A stretch of 64,000 bases of DNA from Daedaleopsis sinensis (lineage: Eukaryota > Basidiomycota > Agaricomycetes > Polyporales > Polyporaceae), in contig CM066304.1 in the NCBI GenBank assembly GCA_033807695.1, forward strand, positions 1,302,001-1,366,000, written 5' to 3'. A program made the translations under genes and the position numbers. Under the pieces are notes generated by a model. The model was not told the DNA's origin and searched no databases. It saw nothing but the letters and a program-made list of their open reading frames with translations. The first letter of the stretch is position 1. Each line of letters starts with the position of its first letter. Positions 58,830 through 64,000 of the stretch are shown one piece after another.

Positions 58830-60600
58830 TAGTCATTCTCAGCCCTCTACGCGAAATTTGCTAGAAGAGGAGCATATGTAAATACTTATGCGCGTACTAG
58901 TGATGCTTGGGCATATTGGTGGGGTATACATAAGGCACACGCATCCAGTACGGGTGAAGATCAAATAACTTCGCCACTTAAGCAGACGACCGAAGGACCA
59001 GCTTGCGAGTTTGACATTCGCTGAGTCCGCTGAGTCGGATGCCATCACAATTTGATTGGATTTCGAGTGATACCCATAGCCCGACACATAGCGAAAATAC
59101 ATCAGCATCTTACAAGGGCTGCTCAATTCTTAAGGGCCGTTTCGAAATGCATTCGACTGACAAAAGTCGTCGAGTTGCCGGTGAGTGCCGAGGCTGATGG
59201 TGATGCAGCGCTAAGACTACTTACCTGCTCTTCCTTGCATCCCTTTCCTCCCCTCCTCCCCTGTTTGCGAATGAGATATCGGCAGATAGCAGATATTCTC
59301 TGCTTTGAAATACTCGAATCTCAATGAATTGAGGTCATTACTGAGCTTTGGACGTCGACAGCAACTTCGGGACTTCGAGCTCAACCTGACCGCATTTGGA
59401 TGGCCACTGCCACCCATCAGCGGCATCTCGCGGCATCTCGACGACTGTTCGTCAGCCAACTGCATTTCGAACCGGCCCTCAAGAATTGAGCAGCCCTACA
59501 GAGACACATCGTTACTGACAATGGAGCACTCAACTCACCTCGGACAGCTTCTCCTTCGCCGCTTCAATGAGGAGCGCCACGAACTCGCGCATCTGCGAAT
59601 GCACGACTGCCCGGCACGTCGGGCACTCGCACGCTCGCTGCAGCACGTCCACCGTAAGCCCCGGGTCCTCGAGAACGCCGGTGACCGGGGTGGCAGCCAA
59701 GGCTGCGTCGACGCGGTCCTTGAACTTGGAGAACCACTCCGCCCTCCGATTCGGATCCAGGCCACTCTCAGTGAAGCGTCTGCCAATGCCATACCTAGCC
59801 AGCACTGGCATGCCCGGGACGATGGAGCAGGTGTACCAGGTCCATTGTCGACAGTGATGGTTGGGGGACGTCCCCCTTGGCCCCCATGTCGGTGCGAGCC
59901 ATGTGGTAAGTGCCATCTTGCAGTTTTCACGGTAGGCGATCAATCGGTTGTACTAGGAGCCGGCGCTGATATAGTTGAGGCTCGGATGATATACCCATGG
60001 GGAGGTTTCGCTGAGCCATGCCTGTGCTGCCGCTCTCATCGTATCTGCAAGGCCATGTTGTGTGGCGAAGATGTAGACGGAGATGGGGTTGCTCACGACG
60101 TGCGGGAGAATGGCCCTTTCGAGGGCGCGAGTGGCGTATTTGATCTGGTACTTGTGTGCGGCGTGGAGGAGCGGCTTGGCTTCGTTGAAGGAGGCAAATG
60201 AAAGCGTTGGAGGACTTGGATAGCAGAGTCGCAGGAGAGGCTCGAGGATGGCGCTGGACCGGGGAGATCGATGGTAGGGAGCGGGGGTGTATTGAAGTTT
60301 CGTGGCGTGCAAAGAGTCGCGGCGCACCCGGAGCGTGTCACACACAGGAGGAGGAGTGAGTGGACGGGACCGCTGCGTCCGCTGCGGGATCGGGCCCGGG
60401 AGAGCCCGGGCCGGACGATGGGAGAAGGTAGGCGAGGCGTCTCTCAAAATCCAGGAAACGACCCGGAACTCGACACCGTCAGCACTGTAGAGCACCATGT
60501 CTGCCTCGGGCATGTCAAAGGGAGGGAATGCTAGCCAAGGCTTAACGCAACATAACTGTTCATAACACCGGTCGGTTTAAATGATACTCACTGGTCGAGG
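58830..60600 (-). pseudogene. BTB/POZ pseudogene (BTB copy H), inverted segmental duplicate of copy F
   Basis: Minus-strand sequence tracks copy F from its first exon-intron junction (CCTCGACCA|GTGAGTATCATT, identical) to its 3' flank. Lost or broken: the acceptor and first ~30 codons including the start; the Pro/Ala insert after DASP(T)F (indels); and a 3-nt insertion that puts TAG into ISAGS*YNRLIAYREN near 59953. The remainder reads well: PPFDMPEADMVLYSADGVEF, LLRLCYPSPPTLSF, AQAWLSETSPW, CPTCRAVVHSQM, KLSEV. The last intron is split by the foldback element at 59115-59497, after which GTATCACTCGAAATC and the 3' flank resume. Confidence 0.88.
59115..59497. mobile_element. Foldback/MITE-like element with 3-bp target duplication
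   Basis: AGGGCTGCTCAATTCTTAAG and the following ~80 nt at the left end reappear as an imperfect reverse complement at the right end. The element is 383 bp with no recognisable ORF. Flanks are ACA on both sides (59112-59114 and 59498-59500). The paralogous last intron of BTB copy F lacks the element, giving an empty-site comparison. The 3-bp duplication suits PIF/Harbinger- or CACTA-like groups, but the termini do not decide between them. Confidence 0.75.
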
Positions 60601-61060
60601 AGCCCCCTCTGCTATCAGACAGCACTACACCAGAGTCGACTCTCGTAATAGTATATATCTCAGCAGATGTGCTGCGGTAGACGGAGTGCGAACCTAATAA
60701 CGATGCTGCAGATTCGGTGCCTGCAATGCGACTCGGGCCTTGCCTGGACATCGCGGTACCCTTGTCACTTGCAAATGATTCATTGATTGCAGTGCGATAA
60801 CAGCGCTGAAGGCAGAGCGTAGTACAAGCGTAGCAAGTGTACATGCATACTAGACTCTAGTCTTGACATTGAAATGAGAGTTTCGAATTTGACATGAATC
60901 ACCAGGGTAGTCACGATCTTCGAGTGTGGTCACTGCCGGCTGGCCCCCATCGCATCCCTCGCAAAGCTGGAGTCGGCGACGTACCCGCCCGGACCGTTGG
61001 CCACAGTACTAAGAGTTCCCGCGGTCCAGGTGCGAGCTTCCAATGACGCCGCGTCATGTT
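60601..61060. other. Intergenic, nothing recognised
   Basis: Upstream flank of BTB copy H and 3' flank of the orphan gene. Confidence 0.45.
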
Positions 61061-62412
61061 CTAGTTCTTCCAACCAGGCAGGCAGTGGTATCCCGGGGTC
61101 GACGGATGATAGATGGCGCGTCTGTCCTCTCCAGGGTCGATGACAGTGTCCGAGCTTGAACGAAGATAACTGGGCACCGGAGCGGACATCTGCGGAGGCA
61201 TGTCGACATACTGATTGGCGAGCCGCTCATATTCAGTCGAGTCGACAACTCCAACATTCGAAGCTTGGGTGACCGTGTGTTGATACGCCGATGTCATGAT
61301 GACGGAGTCCGAATATGCGTGGTTGAAGGTGGGAGGGTACGCATAGAGATGATCTTGCTCACGAGAGTTTCGAACAGCGTCCGGCCGTTGATGATACCAG
61401 GGTACTTCGTATTGCCCATTCTGCCAAGCGGGATGCATGGTCATCCCGTGCGTAGAGGAGGGATATTGGTATGCCATGGGCAAATTGGTTCGGTAGTTGT
61501 CAATCATCGACGGAAAAACCGGGTTCGTGCCAACTTCGCCCAACGTTGTGGTGGTAGATGCGGGAGCCTCAGGGTAGATTGGCGGGCTGCCGCTCGAGTA
61601 CGTAGTACTCCTCCTCTGGAAGTCGTGCCGCGATGCACTGGCAGCCGCTGCGCGCGAGCTCCCGGGAATTGCCACCCGTCCCTCTGTGTGGGGAGCGCCA
61701 GCGCCACTCGAGCTCTGCATCGGTGGCGTATGCTCTTGTGGCACACCCGCTCGAGAAGTGGAAGAGAACGAGGCAAAGTTACTGACATGATCGACACCGC
61801 CTGCCGGGTCCTGATAGGAGAGAGAACTGAAGACAGTAAAGAACGAGGGCGCGGGCATCATATGTAAATCTTCTTTGTTGCCAGTCGAGGAGCCGTTCCC
61901 TGAGCGATGTTGGGCGTAACCGTTGGCTTTGTCAATACGGCTGAACATATCTATCCAATCGCTATGATCGAGGGGAGGGTTTGCCTCGTTCGCGAGGCTC
62001 TGTGGTCCAGTCAGCCGGTGGGGATACGGGTAAATAGACAGCGTGGGCAGGAGTATCACTCACGGCAGGGGTCACGGGTGGGAACCATCCTCCGGATTGG
62101 GTTTTAGAAGGTGTCTGCGCTACTTCATCAACTCGGAATCGGTGGAAGGATAGCGGCGGACGGTACCGGAAGAGCGGGGGTCTTGCGAGGTTTTAGGTCG
62201 CGTTTGAACGCCCTGAAAGAGACGCCTGGCCGGTGCTGCCAATGTACGAGCATGAGCAGCTATTTCGAGGAGAAGGGCGTTAGGTGAAAAGGATACACAT
62301 TAGCACGCACTTTCTCCTCTTGTCTCGTCGCGCCGGCCGAATTCGCTTGGTGATTCTTTCCGGAGTCTTTCTTCTTCACAGGCTTTTCCTGTCGCTTCTT
62401 CTTGTTAGCCAT
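61061..62412 (-). CDS. Disordered orphan protein with Lys-rich N-terminus
   Basis: Not recognised. The last exon (62000 region to 61061) encodes about 310 residues rich in Ser, Pro, Tyr and Gln (HSDWIDMFSRIDKANGYAQH; MPAPSFFTVFSSLSYQ; LPMAYQYPSSTHGMTMHPAW), ending CLPGWKN. Upstream exons join in frame as RSS|AQTPSKTQSGGWFPPVTPA|SLANEANPP. A basic first exon starts at the ATG 62412 (MANKKKRQEKPVKKKDSG). The first intron's phase is not settled: the obvious GTGCGT donor gives the wrong phase, and a donor 4 nt further would fix it. No domain is visible; a nuclear protein is a guess from the basic start. Confidence 0.6.
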
Positions 62413-63835
62413 AGCAACAAAGATATACCAGGAGAGCGCAATAGCCCGCTAAGAGTACAATGCAGGCCCGGGGCCAGGAGTACAAGGTTGCTACGCGTCC
62501 TTGTGGGGCAGAGCCCGCACGGGTGGATTTAAGTACGAGTTGCACGAAAAGTTGCGGGGGTGCGCAGCGCCCCAGCAACAGCATGCTCTCCAAATGCGCT
62601 GCACGTCCTCGAGGCAGAATGCGGAATCCGGATGCTACTGCCCTCGGTTCTAAGGCACACGATCTGCTCACGGTAAGCCCCTCGGACCTGACGTTTTGAC
62701 GTACGCGTCCGCACGGTCATCACTGCATACTAGGACGAGAGACGAGCGCGGCCCACCGATGGTGCTTCCTCTGAATAGAAAGGGAAATTTCCTGGTTGGG
62801 CTAAAAGCGCAGTCACATTGGGATGTTCGGCGCCGCCTGGACGTCGGCAGACCTCCCAGTCACTGCCCGGGAGAGCGACATATCACTGAAAGTGCAATAT
62901 AGACATATATGCATAGTCCGCGGACCATCAGGACGATGCTCACGCTCTGCGGTAAGAGCACACCTGTCCTAGTGTGGGGCACGGCCGAAGGGCGGTGCGG
63001 GAAGGACGAGAAGCACGGGCCAGTGCCCTGATATAAAGAAAGCGAGCTAGATGAAATGACATCCCGCAAATCAAATTACTCACATTATCATGTCCAAAAT
63101 TCGCAGAATGCCAAGTTCATCCCGGAATAAACGCAAAACACGCGCGACAGGGGCGCTGATACTGTCACACTTGCGACGGTTGTGATGCTTCTGAAGTCTT
63201 GGGGTCCTTATTTTCTAGCGGATATGATGGCTTGTACAAGGTCTCCATGTCGCCATGGGATGTCATTGTACGTGCTGACATCGACTCGACTCGGATGACG
63301 AGTCGGACATGGTTGCTGGCAGCTCTGAGTCCGGCCCGGATGCCTACTACAAGATAGTCAGGACTGGATCAGACAATGCCAAGGCTAACATGGGGTCAAA
63401 CTACTCATCAATGTGGACTTAAACTTAAAGAAACAATTGTGGGAGACTCGACGGAGAGGGAGCAAACTGTCATCAACCACAATGCCATCCATTTATGGTA
63501 ATCTAAGCGCCGTGACGTCTCCAAGAGCGATCACAACCGAGGATTGTCCGAACAAGGGTTGTATTTTAGTTTACTTATGGCTTATGGGACAGCTCGCATA
63601 GCGACCGACAACAGCAGGTCGATCGAATAGTATGCATTAGCTGGCTCGAAAATGTAGTAGATACGGCTGGATAATTCTTCCGTAATGAATGTCCCTGTTG
63701 AAAGCATTGAGCACTAGTAGGGTACGGCGTAAAACGAATGATGGTATATATGCGATAACTTGACTAACTTCGACATGATGCTCGCGCATTACAGAGCGAA
63801 GGACTCTTCCTGCACTCATTTGCACCATATTGATC
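62413..63835. other. 1.4 kb intergenic, nothing recognised
   Basis: Only short incidental frames, with no tRNA or clear repeat. Confidence 0.5.
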
Positions 63836-64000
63836 TCACGACCACACGAGCTTCCCGTTGTTGTCCACAGATGCAGACATCCCGCCACTCGGGGTCTTCT
63901 TCGATATCTTCGCCTGTTCGGCCATCCGGGTCCTCTCCAACTCGCGCTTGTGTTGTGCGAGAGCGGCGAGCCTCTGAGCCTCTGCGTCCGCCTTTGCGGC
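63836..64000 (-). CDS. 3' end of a gene running out of the window
   Basis: Open frame from the window edge to a TGA at 63836-63838 (54 residues): charged Ala/Glu/Lys/Arg helix (ADAEAQRLAALAQHKRELER), then KISKKTPSGGMSASVDNNGK and LVWS at the C-terminus. Codon use and composition look coding. The family cannot be named from this tail. Confidence 0.6.
   Translation of the reverse strand, partial: AAKADAEAQRLAALAQHKRELERTRMAEQAKISKKTPSGGMSASVDNNGKLVWS

Overview
The window is nuclear DNA of a filamentous basidiomycete, most likely a mushroom-forming Agaricomycete and possibly a polypore (inference). Genes are split by many 46-70 nt GT-AG introns, the DNA is moderately GC rich, both tRNA genes carry introns, and several families (start-site-intron BTB proteins, NYRCWVVW-type 7TM proteins, Ser/Pro-rich orphans) look basidiomycete-like. 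I built the exon models by hand from splice consensus and reading-frame continuity. No transcript or database support was available.

Layout. 1-6.6 kb is conserved housekeeping: a PACT-domain spindle pole body/centrosome protein (5' end outside the window), a tRNA-Arg and a cardiolipin synthase. 7.5-10.7 kb holds a seven-transmembrane (7TM) gene convergent with a BTB/POZ gene. 10.9-22.1 kb holds an intron-containing tRNA-Lys, a glutathione S-transferase, a deaminase-fold gene with HAE and CxxC motifs, a nitronate monooxygenase, a coiled-coil protein and a RING/coiled-coil protein. 22.4-31.7 kb is a cluster of five BTB genes, interrupted only by a second RING/coiled-coil gene. 32.2-44.5 kb is again conserved: an NTF2-like-domain protein, the DNA-repair AP endonuclease 2 and a full-length ABCC transporter. 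45.0-60.6 kb is accessory: a 7TM gene, a 7TM relic, an F-box-like/LRR-like gene, a YTP1-like membrane protein, a TA-flanked MITE, a wrecked BTB pseudogene, another 7TM gene, and a broken duplicate of a BTB gene with a second foldback element in its last intron. 61-64 kb has a disordered orphan protein and the 3' end of a gene leaving the window.

The main theme is two locally expanded families, eight BTB members (three or more damaged) and four 7TM members (one relic), which twice occur as a convergent 7TM/BTB pair. All BTB copies whose 5' end can be read have an intron within 0-5 nt of the start codon, and in two copies it appears to split the ATG as A|TG. They also share a 21-24 nt last coding exon and a Cys-rich C-terminal region. 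RING, BTB and F-box-like proteins in one window suggest ubiquitin-ligase adaptors, but no shared pathway is shown by the sequence.
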